The notes beneath the pieces were generated by a model that saw only the letters and a program-made list of their open reading frames with translations, was not told the origin of the DNA and searched no databases. 64,000 nucleotides of DNA from Corbicula japonica (Eukaryota; Mollusca; Bivalvia; Venerida; Cyrenidae). How positions within the stretch are numbered: position 1 is the stretch's first letter; each line of letters begins with the position of its first letter. This document shows, piece after piece, positions 36,585-48,782 of this stretch. The stretch lies in NCBI GenBank assembly GCA_038501625.1, contig JAZAYU010000012.1, positions 10,478,001 to 10,542,000 of the forward strand, given 5' to 3'. A program made the position numbers and the translations under genes.

Positions 36585-36850
36585 TCTCAGGTAAACGATC
36601 GTTTGGGATGGATTAAAGTGGTACATTTTACTTCTGCAAACATGAAGTTGCGCTCAACTCGGGGCTAGGTGGTGTGGGCACCCATACGTGCATTTCTATT
36701 ACTTTCACGAACAGGTTCAATCAAACCGAGCCTGCAATATGTTTTATATTTGTTATGTTCGATGGCATGAACAGGCTTAATCAAACCGAGCCTGCAATAT
36801 TTTCATATTTGTCGTGTTCGGTGGCTTTCAAGGTTCCCTTTTTATCTATT
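36585..36850 (+). repeat. dispersed repeat R2 tail with 60-bp duplication
   Basis: cgatcgtttgggatgg, ctcaactcggggctaggtgg, then the hairpin 2 and caatat tail occurring twice (tcaaaccgagcctgcaatat at 36721 and 36781, period 60). Each copy carries one C-to-T change in the hairpin 2 stem that leaves a G-T wobble. Confidence 0.85.
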
Positions 36851-37440
36851 TCAAAGTTCCGTTTTATCTGTTACATAAGAACTTGACTTTTTCATGTGAC
36901 CTCCCATTAGATTCATCTTCCACATGGTTCTATATTGTCTTTTTTTGAAATAAGAATTAAAAGTCATTGCAAGTGTTATCAATACCCAGAGTATAATCGA
37001 AAAAATGCATACAACTAAAACAAAAACAACAACAATATCGCTTAAGGGATTATCTAATGAACTCTTGTTTTATGGTTTCCAAAAGTTTCCTCGGAATGTT
37101 TTTCAACCCTAAAAACGATATTAACTCTTCAAATGAATGCCAACAGGAACTGAAAATAAAAATTAAAAAACCCTGTTAATTCTTATTCTCTGAAATGTGC
37201 AGAGTGACGATGAACAGTGAGATGTATGAGGAAATGATGTTTATGATAAACACTAAATCCCTGGCGAAAAGTTTCATTAATTCTCTTATCTCTTTTATTG
37301 CCCGTCTAAACTTCCTTGTTTTCGTGTTGTTCTTGTTTTATAGTAAAACCTGTAAAGATATTATTTCCGTTACGAAGCCTTGAACTAATTATATGAATGT
37401 GAAAATGCAAGTACAAAGTTTCAATCCCGTTTACTGCTTT
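36851..37440. other. no gene recognised
   Basis: AT-rich intergenic sequence. A TG run and G-run lie at 37446-37477, just before the next SINE. Confidence 0.5.
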
Positions 37441-37483
37441 TTCAGGTGTGTGTGTGTGTGAGTGGGGTGGGGGGGGCTCCCAG

Positions 37484-37575
37484 CTAGCTAGATCGGTAGT
37501 TTTGTCGGATTTCATGGACAGGCGCTGTCGCCGTGACGGCGCGGGTTCGCTCCCCAGTAGAGGCAATATCTCAAC
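37484..37575 (+). repeat. tRNA-derived SINE head
   Basis: gctagctagatcggtagttt resembles an A box; then aggcgctgtcgccgtgacgg and B box cgggttcgctcccc, ending agtagaggcaatatc. The non-tRNA segment is absent. Confidence 0.8.
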
Positions 37576-37979
37576 ACTAAGTCAGTAACACACGATGGGA
37601 GTTATATCATGTGATCACTAAGTTAGTAACTAACTATGGGAGTCGGCGCCATTTTCTAGAATCGAATAACGCTGGTATCAGCTACATTTGAACGGTAAAT
37701 CGATTCAATAATTGATTCTACTAATAGTGTTGCCATAAAATACTATCAAACAATCCAAACGAGCAAAATAATCAATCGTAAAACGGATGTTTAACAAACA
37801 ACTTAAATGGTATGTAAATAGACGAATAACCCGTGAAAATGAATTATTATCAGCCAAAAGCACGAAATGTTTGTGTAAATGAACAACCGGACCTAGCCTG
37901 TACCTTACTGTAAATTACAAATTGCCATTAACAGTCAATCTAGTCAATTTTTAATCGAGTGTTTCTGATGTATACACAA

Positions 37980-38285
37980 AAGGTGAACTATGCCAATCAG
38001 GAATGAAGACACAGCCACTCCACACAGCCAAATTGCAGAGAGGATGGAAATCATTCGTTTATAAAATTATTGAAACCCGTAGTAATACGACTTTGAAACG
38101 GTCAGTGGCAAAACAATTGGCCACTTGTGGTTTAAAGCCAGGTTCTATGGTGCATCGACCTTACACTTTCCCAACAGGTTCTCATATGAACTAACAAGTT
38201 TAAATTGTCTTGTTGAACTAGCTTCAACCCGCCCATTAACACGACAATATTGCCTGCATAAGCATACAGACATAATAAAGATTTT
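37980..38285 (+). repeat. dispersed repeat R1
   Basis: ggtgaactatgccaatcagg head, acggtcagtggcaaaacaat, ggtttaaagccaggttctat, ttctcatatgaactaacaag and cccgcccattaacacg. A RSVAKQ-like frame is again visible. Confidence 0.8.
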
Positions 38286-38309
38286 TGATTTGTCGGCAAC
38301 TAGTACTTA

Positions 38310-38753
38310 GGCCATAGAAAAAAAATTAGATTCTCATCCAGAGTTTGGTTAAAAAGGGGCTGGTGGACACTTTTTAATTTTTATTTTTTATTTACGAAAT
38401 ACCCGAGAACAGAAGTAAAAACTACCAGAACCTTTGGTGTAGAATATTCGTCCACCTTTTCAATTTCTTCCAAAAAATCATAACAACTTACAAAAGTAGC
38501 AGGTTGGTGCTTATTCTTGCTTGAAAAGCCATACCAGTCTTTAATAGTGACACAATCACCTTCAGTAACCTTTGAAATGATGAACATTTTTTTTATTATT
38601 GTCGGCCATGTTTTTATTCATATCCGGGATGGTCTAAAACCCGTTCTGTCCGGAACAGAATATGTTCCGATTTTTTTATCAATTAATATTTTGGGGCGGA
38701 TGGTTTTGGACAGGGCGGGCGGGGATGAGAATCTAAAATATTGTTCTATCGCC
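38310..38753 (-). mobile_element. TTA-flanked TIR element family G, copy 1 (444 bp)
   Basis: Ends GGCCATAGAAA and its complement ttctatcgcc, then ttagattctcatcc at the left and gatgagaatctaa at the right. Flanks are TTA (38307-38309) and TTG. Copy 2 at 59890-60349 has a perfect TTA duplication, which suggests PIF/Harbinger-type integration. The interior carries a coding-like segment on the minus strand (38381-38640). Confidence 0.8.
38381..38640 (-). pseudogene. coding-like fragment inside element G
   Basis: The minus strand reads MADNNKK from about 38611, then needs a one-base shift at an A8 run, and continues as MFIISKVTEGDCVTIKDWYG, FSSKNKHQPATFVSCYDFLE and EIEKVDEYSTPKVLVVF, ending at 38381. 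The composition looks protein-like (charged, aromatic, non-repetitive). The copy at 59.9 kb has the same DNA but with stops and shifts. It may be a captured exon or the relic of an element-encoded protein. I do not recognise the family. Confidence 0.4.
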
Positions 38754-39229
38754 TTGCAAAAAGTTACTTTGTTTGCAAGCCGCGACATGAATCATTCATG
38801 GGTATCTACGTAAGCAGGGGCAACTGTTTGCGTCTGTTGTTAAGGAATCTAAGGTGACAAGCTAGAGATTCTTGAGGCAAGAGAATTGTGCAACTGTGTA
38901 ATGAATTATGGGGTTCCAAATGGTTCTCTCTGTTGAATTTCGCCTCCGGAAAATGTTTATGAGTCATTAAATGCTCCAATACGACCGGGTTGTCTGGGTA
39001 TTATTTGTATGCATGATTCACTCTGTTATTTACTTATCTTCATGGAGCTGTCATTTGTCCGTTTTCTTGGTGCATCAACACAAAAAAGTAAATCAATGTT
39101 TCTCGTATGCTTATTATGAAATTGTATAAAAATTTGGACACAACCACTGGAATTTTGCTTGTTTTGAATGTTTTACATCACACTTAGCTAAGCGCGATGT
39201 ATTAAAACGCTCATACCAGAAACATTTAC

Positions 39230-39335
39230 TAATGATATTGCCTCTACTGTGGAGCGAACCATACCGTACAGCGAGAGTGCCTAGCCATGCAATTCCGATC
39301 ACGCTAACGACTGAGCTAGCCGTGACAACCCTCAA
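39230..39335 (-). repeat. tRNA-derived SINE head, inverted
   Basis: Reverse complement carries gttgtcacggctagctcagt, atcggaattgcatggctagg, a B box ggttcgctcc and agaggcaatatc. Only the head is present. Confidence 0.8.
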
Positions 39336-41870
39336 AATCACCTTTGCCAACGCAGCTTTTAATAGTATTATCAAGAAATCTCAAAAATTGTCGAGTGTCG
39401 AGTGATTGCAAAAACTGTGATTTTGTTTTTCGTCTTGTCAGTAATAATTCAAACTCTCTCCCAAGTTGGCTTAATAGTACAGTGAGTCTTTTTTTCCTGT
39501 TCCTTATCGGTTCCTTAACGTTTCTGGCTAGTTACTTCTAACTTATAGGTAAACCACTTTTTAATATGTTTTATAAATAAACATACTTCACAATGATTAC
39601 TACTTAAGCAATTGTCTTTTTACATAGCGCTAACCACAAACTAAAAGCTATTTTGACAGCTGTGTAAATTTGCTTTGTTTTAGTTTATTGAACTTAAAGC
39701 TTTCATTAGGAATAAATTCGAAGATTATATTTGGATAAAATAAAAGTGGATGATTATTCAGCGTATTGTGTAAGGGTCGTTCACATATGAATGTGTATAT
39801 TGTTTTTGGTTTTAGAATCAGGGATGGGTGTTGAATGTTTGAACATAAGGATTGGAGCTACAGGTCTTTCTTACCAAAATATGGAAAATATTAAATAAGC
39901 AAATAATTTAACATTTAGAAAACACTGCATCAACTGTCAGTTAAGGTCACGAATGTGACTGGACAGTACAAATAATTTAACAATATTACAGTTTTATTAC
40001 ATTAAATGGAAATGCCATTGACAGTTCACGTGGTATTTTACCCTGAAAGTTATTTGGATATACCGCTCCAAATGATATACAGTATTGAACAGTCAGTACA
40101 TAGGACACGTCAATTTGAAATTTAATACCAATACAGGGTTATCCATTAATGTATTCACTAGACTTAATTAATCAAACAGATCCTCAAAATGTTGACAGAT
40201 TACATGTCATAAGCAAATTATATAGAATTTGGCACTCCTGTATCAGTCGAAATGATTTTAAAGTGTCTTAAAATTTAGTACTGTTATAGCATTAATTTTC
40301 GTGGCCCTAAAATTTCATGGTTATCGGCAATAATCCGATTGGTCAGTATTTTTACAAATCTGTACTGATTTTTATTCGCATAACAGCAATGCAATTATTA
40401 AAAACAGGTAATTTATGGTGTATCATGTTGCATGTATACCAATTGAAAATATTAAATAAAGTGTTCAATTTTATTCAAGGTAATATAATAAATTATGTTG
40501 ACATTTTGAAGTGACGAAATTATATATACCTTAAAATACAATTTCCTTCGCAGAGTTGTCGTTCCTTACACTCACTTTACATCTCTGCGAAAGGCTCAAT
40601 GTCAAGATTTTGGACCAAACTCGACAGCATTATTTTATACAGTCGTAAATTATGAATTTGAAAGCTTGAGGTAAAACAAATGACTAAAATCTTCATTATC
40701 TTTCATTAAAACCGAAGAAACCCAAGCTATTTTAAATGTAATTGGTGAACTATTTCTTTGAGTTAAAGTAAAAGTACTTGAAAGTGGTCCCAACCTATAA
40801 CAGAGGTGAATGTAATGAGCCGATAGTGTAAGAGAGTGCTTAAAATACTCAGTTCATTACTAAATATGGAAACTCGACATGTTTTATGACTTCATAAAAG
40901 GGTATCAGTTGTTTATATTCCTTTTGTAAATAAATTTATCTAAAATCTCCAAACAAATGCAAATGGCAAAATGAAACCATATTTCTATCCTTGCCTAAAT
41001 ATTCTTATCAATGTTTTGCTGGTATCAAATGTAATGTTTAAGAATAACAAATTTTTAAAAGTCTTAACTTCCACCGAATTTTTCATCTTTTTCGTCCAAA
41101 TAACCCAAAGAGTTTTAAGCACCCTAAGAGTTAGGTTAGAGATGGTCATATTCACACAACTCACCATACAACAAGAAACCAACCAGAACCTTCCTAGAGA
41201 GCCGAGATACATTGTCACAGATCCGTTGGTGTAACAGCCTCGAAATAATTATTTGTCTATAGCTGCAACCGCATAAGTCACTTTTAACATAAATTTGGAG
41301 GTAATTACGTCTTCTTTTGGTAACATAGTCTTGTTTAAGAACTGTTACAACCATCTGTGAACGGCCACTCTACCTTTAGTGTTTGTAAAGACCAGTACAT
41401 AACCAACCGATAACATGTGAGTTTGAAGACTGGTATCTAACGTTCGTTTAATGGTATGGGGCATAAGTGCAGGACCTTTGAATAACTTTTTAAAGCAGAT
41501 TTTACAATCATAAGCAATTGTAAAGTTGACAATGTAATAGAAATTAAATGGCACTGACTGGTGTCATTCAAACAAGTGTTCTTTTCTCGCTTATTTATTT
41601 AAAATTAAAACTGACTATGTGAACAGGTTTGTGACATTTATTAAAACATTTATTGTGTAACACACTAAAGGGAGTTTACAATGTTCACAGGCAGACAATC
41701 GGTATTTTGACGTTAAATAAACGAAAATGGACGCACCGTCCCCCGGTGTGGAGGCAAGTTATTCAATACGGCTACTTCCATGTCAATATTAACAATTGAT
41801 GAAATGGATAGTCAAACTTCCCATTAATCAGAATATGATTTGTGACATTGATACTTTTCTAATTTGGTGC
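39336..41870. other. no gene recognised
   Basis: AT-rich. Overlapping open frames at 40971-41554 on both strands are slightly less AT-rich than their surroundings but change frame and match nothing I know. I do not call a gene. Confidence 0.45.
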
Positions 41871-42095
41871 AGGCTCGGGAAAAGGTGTGTTTTCGTTTTG
41901 TTGTTTTTTGACGTTTTTGTTGTTACTATAATTAGAAACAACTTACAATTATCTAGTATTTTTCTTATAACTAAATATTGTTTTATTACATTTTGACCAT
42001 ATTATTTTATTTTTACTGCGAAATGTGAAGTGTAAGCAATGTCCTCTGCTCAACTGTTTAAAGTTAATTAATATGACATCATTTCATGGAAAACT
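41871..42095. repeat. TIR element family E, diverged copy
   Basis: ggctcgggaaaaggtgtg, aattagaaacaacttacaat, ttactgcgaaatgtgaagtg and gtcctctgctcaactgttta align with 49.70-49.91 kb. The right terminus is eroded. Confidence 0.6.
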
Positions 42096-42826
42096 ATTGG
42101 AAAACACCTCTTCCACTTATTCGCGATATATCTGAACATTTTTTTCTTTTCCTCTATTTGCTTAAAGATGCATACGTTAAAAAGTGCGCCTTTTGTGCAT
42201 GATAACATATGAGGCCTCGTTACCATGACCTTTGATATGGCCGACTGATAGTATTGCTATCCCGTTATTCGAATTGGATGTCCTGTAACTTTCGAAGCGC
42301 ACTATTTTATTTAAGTGTAGATACCGAGTGTGAAGCATCCAAACGTAGCAAAGCGGAGATAGCCGAAGTTTACCGATTGAAAATTTAGTTCTTCGTTCGC
42401 GTCAACTTTCGATACTACCAGTATTCTATGATAAACTTATTTGTCTTACTTTTTAAGGGTAGAAGAATAAAAAACACACATTTTGATCTGGTTGTAAGAT
42501 AAAACAATATTAAAACATTGAAAAGAAGTAAAAAACTAACATGAGACACCTAAAATTATTAATGTGAAAAACTTGATGGCGGTGTCAAATATTTCAGTCC
42601 TGTTTTCGGTGTTGGGAAATACGGTATGCAGAAACTGATAAATGTGACATGCTCAAAACTAACTTGTTATGATCACTTTAAAGTTGTTTCTGCAAATAGC
42701 GAAATTCCATGGTATTCGTATGTGGTTTGCTATAATATTGTGCTTAAGCGCTGCCGAAGTGTCTTGGACCTGAACTCATTTAGACTAATCTCGAGACTCT
42801 ATCTCCTCAAAGATTGTTTGAGATTC

Positions 42827-43035
42827 TACGGCCGTAAAAAGTCTCCCCGTACAAATATGTTAGTAGTGTTATCAATACTAAATCGGTTACCGGTGTCACG
42901 CGATGATGGTCGCGTTTATTAAGGTTATCCGCGCAACCTTTTTTAGGGATTGTCCCGGCTAAATTACTCGGTAACGTGCCAGAGTAATGTTGTCATGCGC
43001 TGTCGCTGTACGGGTTCGATTCTCGGTGTAGGCAT
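42827..43035 (+). repeat. tRNA-derived SINE, composite copy
   Basis: acggccgtaaaaagtctccc, ttaaggttatccgcgcaacc, then the head after gattgtcccggc, with gcgctgtcgctgtacgg and B box gggttcgattctcgg, ending gtaggcatat. Same order as 7029-7262. Confidence 0.8.
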
Positions 43036-43119
43036 ATAAATCCTCAGTTTTATTTTATTAATTAAGCATTAACACGGTTCAAACATATTAACTATTTGCG
43101 GAGATGATTAGTGAAGGCA

Positions 43120-43335
43120 TGGACAGCTCAGTCAGGAGAAAACTCATCCTGGTTTGTTCACGCCTGCAATTGTGTAGGTAAAGAACTCTTTGCAATTTGG
43201 GCACAAATTCCAATGTACTAGGGATAGGTTCGAGTCCTGTCACCATTATGAAGAAGCTGTCAAAACGGTCTGGAGAGCACTCGCCTTCTGACCTGGAAAG
43301 GGGTTCCAGTTCGAGTAACCGGCCTGGCTTCGGAT
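43120..43335 (+). repeat. second tRNA-derived repeat, different from the main SINE
   Basis: cagctcagtcagg resembles an A box; gataggttcgagtcctg (43224-43240) is a good B box; then agagcactcgccttctgacc and ccagttcgagtaacc form another tRNA-like pair. Spacing does not allow a functional tRNA, so this looks like fused SINE heads. Confidence 0.5.
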
Positions 43336-44204
43336 TTTCTGATCCAGTGACACATATTTTTTCTTTAAACTACTCTGTTGTATTTGTGTTTCCGCTAATC
43401 CCAAAGAAGCGGAAAATACTTTTTTCGGTGTTTATATACATTAACACTCAAATGACATGCTCTGAACTAATGAAAAAAATCCTACCCTTAATTCAATAAC
43501 TTAATTTGTGCAAAAATGCAAAGGTTGATATTTATTTACGGGATAAGATCGATATACACAGGTTTGTCATTAGATGGCCTTTTCATAGAGATAACATTGC
43601 AAAATTATTATTATTAATCGTTTAACAGCAAAGAATAGGGTACAAAACAACTTGTTTACATTAAGAATTGGTGTGAAAAGTCACGAAACCCGGTACTTTC
43701 TTCCTGGATAAGGACCAACACAACAACATTTAGTCCCATATTATATAATTTATGGCATGCTCTTTCTTCAAGTTTAATGCAATTTTCATTGACACTTAAA
43801 TTGATGATTTATCGAGTTGTATTTTAGCTTGTCTCGTTTCTAGACCATTCCAACGATCGTCCTTGTCGTGCCTCTAGACACCCAGAGTGCTGATAATGAT
43901 TTTGCCAACTGTACAAGCATCGCTGCCAAAAAAGCATGAAGCCCCATACTGTAGACGCGATATGTTTCCAAACCTGTGTTCTTAACATCAAGCTTTTGAA
44001 ATATGTTGATTTGTGTCAAACAGTTATGATTGATATCGATGCATCTTGACAAAGGCACGCGCCAAATCTATCACTGAGACACGAGCTATAGTAGTGACCA
44101 AACTTATAAACGATAATACAAAGCGTACATACATACTTCGGTTTAACGTTTTACAGTTTTAGAGGACACATGAAAAAACAAATTCATCATTTTAATGTTG
44201 CTGA
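43336..44204. other. no gene assigned
   Basis: Less AT-rich around 43840-44060, where the plus strand after a ttctag acceptor-like site reads TIPTIVLVVPLDTQSADNDF before a stop, and the minus strand has a 72-codon frame. Neither matches a family I know; it may be an eroded exon. Confidence 0.35.
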
Positions 44205-44214
44205 GCCATATCGA

Positions 44215-44520
44215 AAGTCAGCGTATTCCGGTCCTAAACAGAAGTCGGATGTGTTCCGTACCTTAGCGAAAGTCGGATATTTTCCGTCCTTAACAGAAGT
44301 CGGACGTGTTCCGTACCTTAGCGAAATTCGTATGTTTTCCGTACCTTAGCGAAAGTCGGATATTTTCCGTAACTTTGCGGAGGTCGAATATAGCTGTCGG
44401 ATGTTTTCCGTACCTTAGCGGAGATCGGATGTAGCTAATTCGGATGTTTTCCGTACCTTAGCGGAAGTCGGATGCATTCCGTACCTTAAAGCGGAAGTCA
44501 GACGTGCAGTCAGCGATAGT
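44215..44520. repeat. imperfect tandem repeat, about 30-36-bp unit
   Basis: About nine units built on gaagtcggatgttttccgta plus ccttagcg. Units vary in length and sequence, so it is an old minisatellite. Confidence 0.85.
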
Positions 44521-46000
44521 CGGACGTACTTCTTACTGCGTGACACTGAATCAACAGTTGTCAAGCTTAATATTCACCATTAGATTGCCAATGCGTCAAC
44601 GAGCAAATACTTATCCTCAGCAAAAAGTTAAAGTACAGAAAGGTATTGTTTATGAAGCGTTTTGCACTGTATAGTGCTCTTGACAACGAAGTGCAATTTG
44701 CAACAAGTGCCTAATGATCATAAAAAATCAAATCAGCAAATATTTTGGCGAGTTATCAAGCTGCGAACGGGCGTGATTGTCGTTAAACTTTATATTGACA
44801 CATACCTGCTGCCAAAATACATAAACCAGATGAAATAATCTACAGACAGACATTGGCCAAGTTATTTGGAACCGTTCAGGGTTAAGTATGTATCATTTAT
44901 TACTTAACTACTGATTTACACGTTCGAGTGTGATCAAACAACGGCAAATCCACTTTAATCCTTACGTGAAATAATGAAAACAGTGTGTCAATATTACAAA
45001 ATTTATTTATTACGTCAGCGGTATTAATTAAACTTTAATTGACACGTCTAAGTAAGATATTTACATTTAGATCACTAAAGAAGGAACACTTGCAGCAAAA
45101 AGAGTGAGCAGATAAAAAAGGCCGATCATTTTATCAATTTGTTAATGTAATTTTTTTTTACTTTTTTAAATATACCTTGTCTGATTAAACAGCACGGCGT
45201 TTTCGAAAACTAAATATTATTGACGGGCTTACCGTCATATTAGTAAATGGTTCTCTACTAAAAATGTACATTTACCGTTGTTTGATTTCTCTTACCAGGG
45301 CGAACCATTGCTACTTCTGAGACGACCCAGTATTGTCTTACAACCCCTCTATAATACTTCTTGAGACAACCCCTCTAATACTTCTTAAGACAGCCCCTCT
45401 TTAATACTTCTTGAGACAGCCCCTCTATAATTATCAATGTTGATGTTTGGGTCTACACTGAACACTGAACACATAATATTTGAGGGGGTTTGAAGAATTG
45501 GAAACATACCGATTCTATCCAGCGGATTAACTGTCGAATATCAAGTTTAAATGTGCTCTCAGTTCTATGCATTTGAGCTATGTCAGTTTAAAACTCTTTA
45601 AATGCCATTTTTTCAAACTAAAATGTGCTCTTATGAAAATTCACAAAAGAAAAAAATATTTCATGTGTACATTATACAACGGAAAATGCCTCGTTCTGGC
45701 ACGTTAATTATAGACTGTTTGCGAGGGTTTTGCAATGAAAGCCCAGCAACCACGTGAACATGCTGTTAATGACATTGAACTTGCTTTCTTGTTTAAAGCT
45801 TCTGTTGACACAAGGTGTGTGCATTAAAGAAATTTCCAACAGGGAAAGTTGAAAAACGCACCTTTTGTTCGGAGTGCATGTTTTTGTCATTATACGTAAA
45901 TAGTAACTCAAAAAGCGAGAGAACAATGTCAGGTTTGTCAAAGAATATAAGGTTCAATTCGAATAAATAGATTTTGTGGTTTAATGAAGTATTTTTAAAG
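44521..46000. other. no gene recognised; short 27-bp array inside
   Basis: Holds four tandem units of acaacccctctataatactt plus cttgag at 45313-45432. The rest is AT-rich without coding signal; the 77-codon minus frame at 45708-45941 is unremarkable. Confidence 0.6.
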
Positions 46001-46004
46001 TAAT

Positions 46005-46095
46005 TGAAATGTGCAGATCAGGAATAGCCACATAAAGAAAACACAGCCTCCCCGCGCAGTCAGAAAGTAGAGATGAAAAGAGCATGGGTTTGTAT
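46005..46095 (+). repeat. R1 5' tip
   Basis: gaaatgtgcagatcaggaat, agccacataaagaaaacaca and gcctccccgcgcagtc. The element stops after gagcatggg. Confidence 0.7.
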
Positions 46096-46563
46096 TATTA
46101 TTTATGGCTTTCAACTTATTCAGATTCTTCCATTTTGGATGCATGCAAATATGATTTTTTTCCACTTTTGACCAGATCTGATTCTGAGCTTGGGGTCATT
46201 TTGATGCAGGAGATTTAGTAAAAGTGGTCAAAGTTTGCAAGAATAAAGATAAATATTGTGCCTATTGCATTATAAAGATGGAAGTAAATACTTATATCAA
46301 CCTTGAAATAATATTTAAATGAAGTAAAAGCACTTTGTAAATTTTTTATGAATACAAGATAGGACTCGCGACGATCTGATTATGACCCCATTGTAAATTC
46401 TCAACGGGGGTCAGATGAGGCTGGTTTTCAAAAGCTATTGAAATCCCTGTTATTAATCAAAACCCAACTACAACCGAACATCGTTTCATATGTCTGGAGA
46501 CTCTTAAACACTCTTCCGCCTCAGGACTATATCCCACACAGCCACTAAGGTGTCCACATATTA

Positions 46564-46671
46564 GCCCAGATCATAAAACTTAACCAGGAGACCAGTGTGG
46601 AATCTAAAGCATCTGATCAGTCGCTTAAGATTTGAGACTGGTCTCCAAACACAGTTTTATGATCTTGGGCC
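46564..46671. mobile_element. foldback element family H, short copy (108 bp)
   Basis: Left gcccagatcataaaactta; right agttttatgatcttgggc. The inner arms gagaccagtgtggaatct and agatttgagactggtctc pair. Same termini as the element at 62355. Confidence 0.75.
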
Positions 46672-47850
46672 CGTCAGATGCTACGCATTAAACGTAGTAA
46701 AAGAACTTTTAGAAAAAAGAAATTTTAGAAATAATAGTAAGTTCACACGTTGCTAAGCAGCAATAACAAAAAGAACCTTATGCTGTAGTCTATCCACGAT
46801 ATTGTAGACTGCTTTTTCGGCAGTGGGGGTTGAGGTGGGAAGTTCAGTGGGGATGGGGTGGTGGTTCAAAACCTCCTACTTTTTTTGGAATTTTGGAATG
46901 TTATTTTGATGCTTACCGGTATGTTATCTAAAATCGAACATGATATTGGATTATCCCTTCCTTTTAGTATTATCGCAAGCTGTAAAAGACGTAAATAAAT
47001 ACGTTCTGCATTGAATGGCTGAACAATACATTTCATTAGACCAATAAAAGAAGTGACTATCGTACTTTTGTCAGTGACACCTAGCTAACAGTTTTCAATA
47101 AATATTGTCACGTCGTAATTTAAATCAGAATATAAATTTGACGAAAACTCGCTAATTCGTTTAAAGTTTATCGTTAAATAAATCAAATTTAGATTTAAAA
47201 AGGTGTAACCGATTGACATCGACTTTCGTCATCATCATTGTCGTAAATTACAATGTCATAAATTACAATGTGTTCTTATATACGAGTGAAAATTCCATTA
47301 ACATTGTTACGTATTTGATATAATTAAAGTTCACGGAGTGAGATTTTACTGATTTGGTAAAAGATTGTCTCTAATAACTCTAACTAAACGAAAACAGCCA
47401 CTACTTCTACAACTACTACTACAATAGGTCAGCGTACACTATTGTGTTTCCCCATATGTTCAATATAGAGTCTTGTGAATCTCCTAAATTTATTTACTCT
47501 TAGACAATATCAGAAATGTTTTTTATGAAGTTTGAATATAAATCTGCATGAAAACATAGATTCCAGGCCACCATGACCGTAGGTTCTTACCTCGAATTTC
47601 GCTTTAAAGACTACTGACTAAATTTACTTGTGGCTCACCTGTTTATTTTTTGTTACAACAGCTGCAGAAATACTATTTTTAGAAGGAATTTTATTTTTTC
47701 TTCAGCTATATTGGCCAATCAGCTAATGTTTCTATCTAGTCTTACGGGTTTCCCCTACTTCTAAACCAACCGGATAGCAGCTTTTGTTATTGTACACAGA
47801 GAATCTTACACAGAAAAACAAATGCTGTATTGCGCTGCAAATGAGAAGAG
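46672..47850. other. no gene recognised
   Basis: Contains a G-rich patch at 46822-46865 (runs of 3-5 G). The rest is AT-rich without coding signal. Confidence 0.5.
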
Positions 47851-47854
47851 ACGT

Positions 47855-48118
47855 GGGATCAGGTATAGCCACATTCAGAAAACATAGCATCCCCCTTCCC
47901 AAAACACATACACATTAACTCACACTTAAACTCACATACAGACGCACGCACACAGCCAAAAAGCATAGAGGAAAAGAAAACATGCGCTTGTTTTAACATA
48001 TTTAATATATGATCGATATCCAAAACGATGGCGAAAACAAAGAAAAAGAGAAACTGAGGGGATACTTTGAAACGGTCAGTGGCACTTTGCCACTGAGGCT
48101 TCTAGGGTTCAACACGTC
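47855..48118 (+). repeat. dispersed repeat R1, diverged
   Basis: gggatcaggtatagccacat, an expanded CA-rich stretch (47908-47955), aagaaaaagagaaactgagg and ttgaaacggtcagtggcact. Internal deletion after the ccactg block. Confidence 0.7.
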
Positions 48119-48318
48119 ACACGTACGTCACTAACAAAGGGAATGAAGTCATCAACATTTAGATAGTTTTGTACATTTGCTACTGTTGTAAAATTTTAAC
48201 GCTGAACACAAACTATCAAATTAATTGTTTGTATCCAAGATGGACTCTCTCACAGCAATTCTAATTTACTGTTGTTGCATTGTATATATCTCACTGCATG
48301 CATGACGATAAGCTTTTA

Positions 48319-48779
48319 GGTCAGAGACCACTAAATAGTTTCTTATAGACTTACATTATAAGATTTGGTCCTCCTGTGATTTTATTTACACGACTTGTTC
48401 CAAAACTACCCCAGATTTGCATAGTGGCACTCTTGGGAAATGCAAAAATGACCAAGAATTGGTGCCTTCACCAACTCATTCTCTCAGCATTTTAAACCGA
48501 AAGTAACCACCCCCAGAATGTAAACAAATCTCTAACCCAAAATAAGGAAAGTACCAACTTCTTTAAAGTGACACAAATCACCTTTCAAACAGTGTTTTAA
48601 ATAATCATTTTTATTTTTAAGTATATAATTAAAGTCATTTTACATTTTTGAAAACAAAAAATTATTTCTATTCTCTATAGTTTTGGCCACTGAATCTTTG
48701 AAAATAAATTAAGCCCGAATCGTCCCTAGACAAAATTGTCCAATCCGCGACAGGCTTTTCTATTTACTGTCCTCTGACC
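48319..48779. mobile_element. TIR element family F, copy 2 (461 bp)
   Basis: Perfect TTA target duplication (48316-48318, 48780-48782). Termini GGTCAGAGACCACTAAATAG and the complement of GGTCAGAGGACAGTAAATAG. The 3-bp TTA duplication points to PIF/Harbinger-type integration (inference). Very similar to 30785-31245, hence recent. Confidence 0.88.
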
Positions 48780-48782
48780 TTA

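Noticed and set aside
40971..41554. Possible gene from overlapping frames on both strands
   Set aside because: No single frame persists, no splice-consistent join is convincing, and no family resemblance is seen.
43224..43240. B-box-like ggttcgagtcctg as part of a real tRNA
   Set aside because: The nearest A-box-like sequence is about 100 bases upstream and no cloverleaf fits.
46822..46865. G-quadruplex candidate
   Set aside because: G-runs are present, but one loop exceeds seven bases and no promoter or gene lies near.
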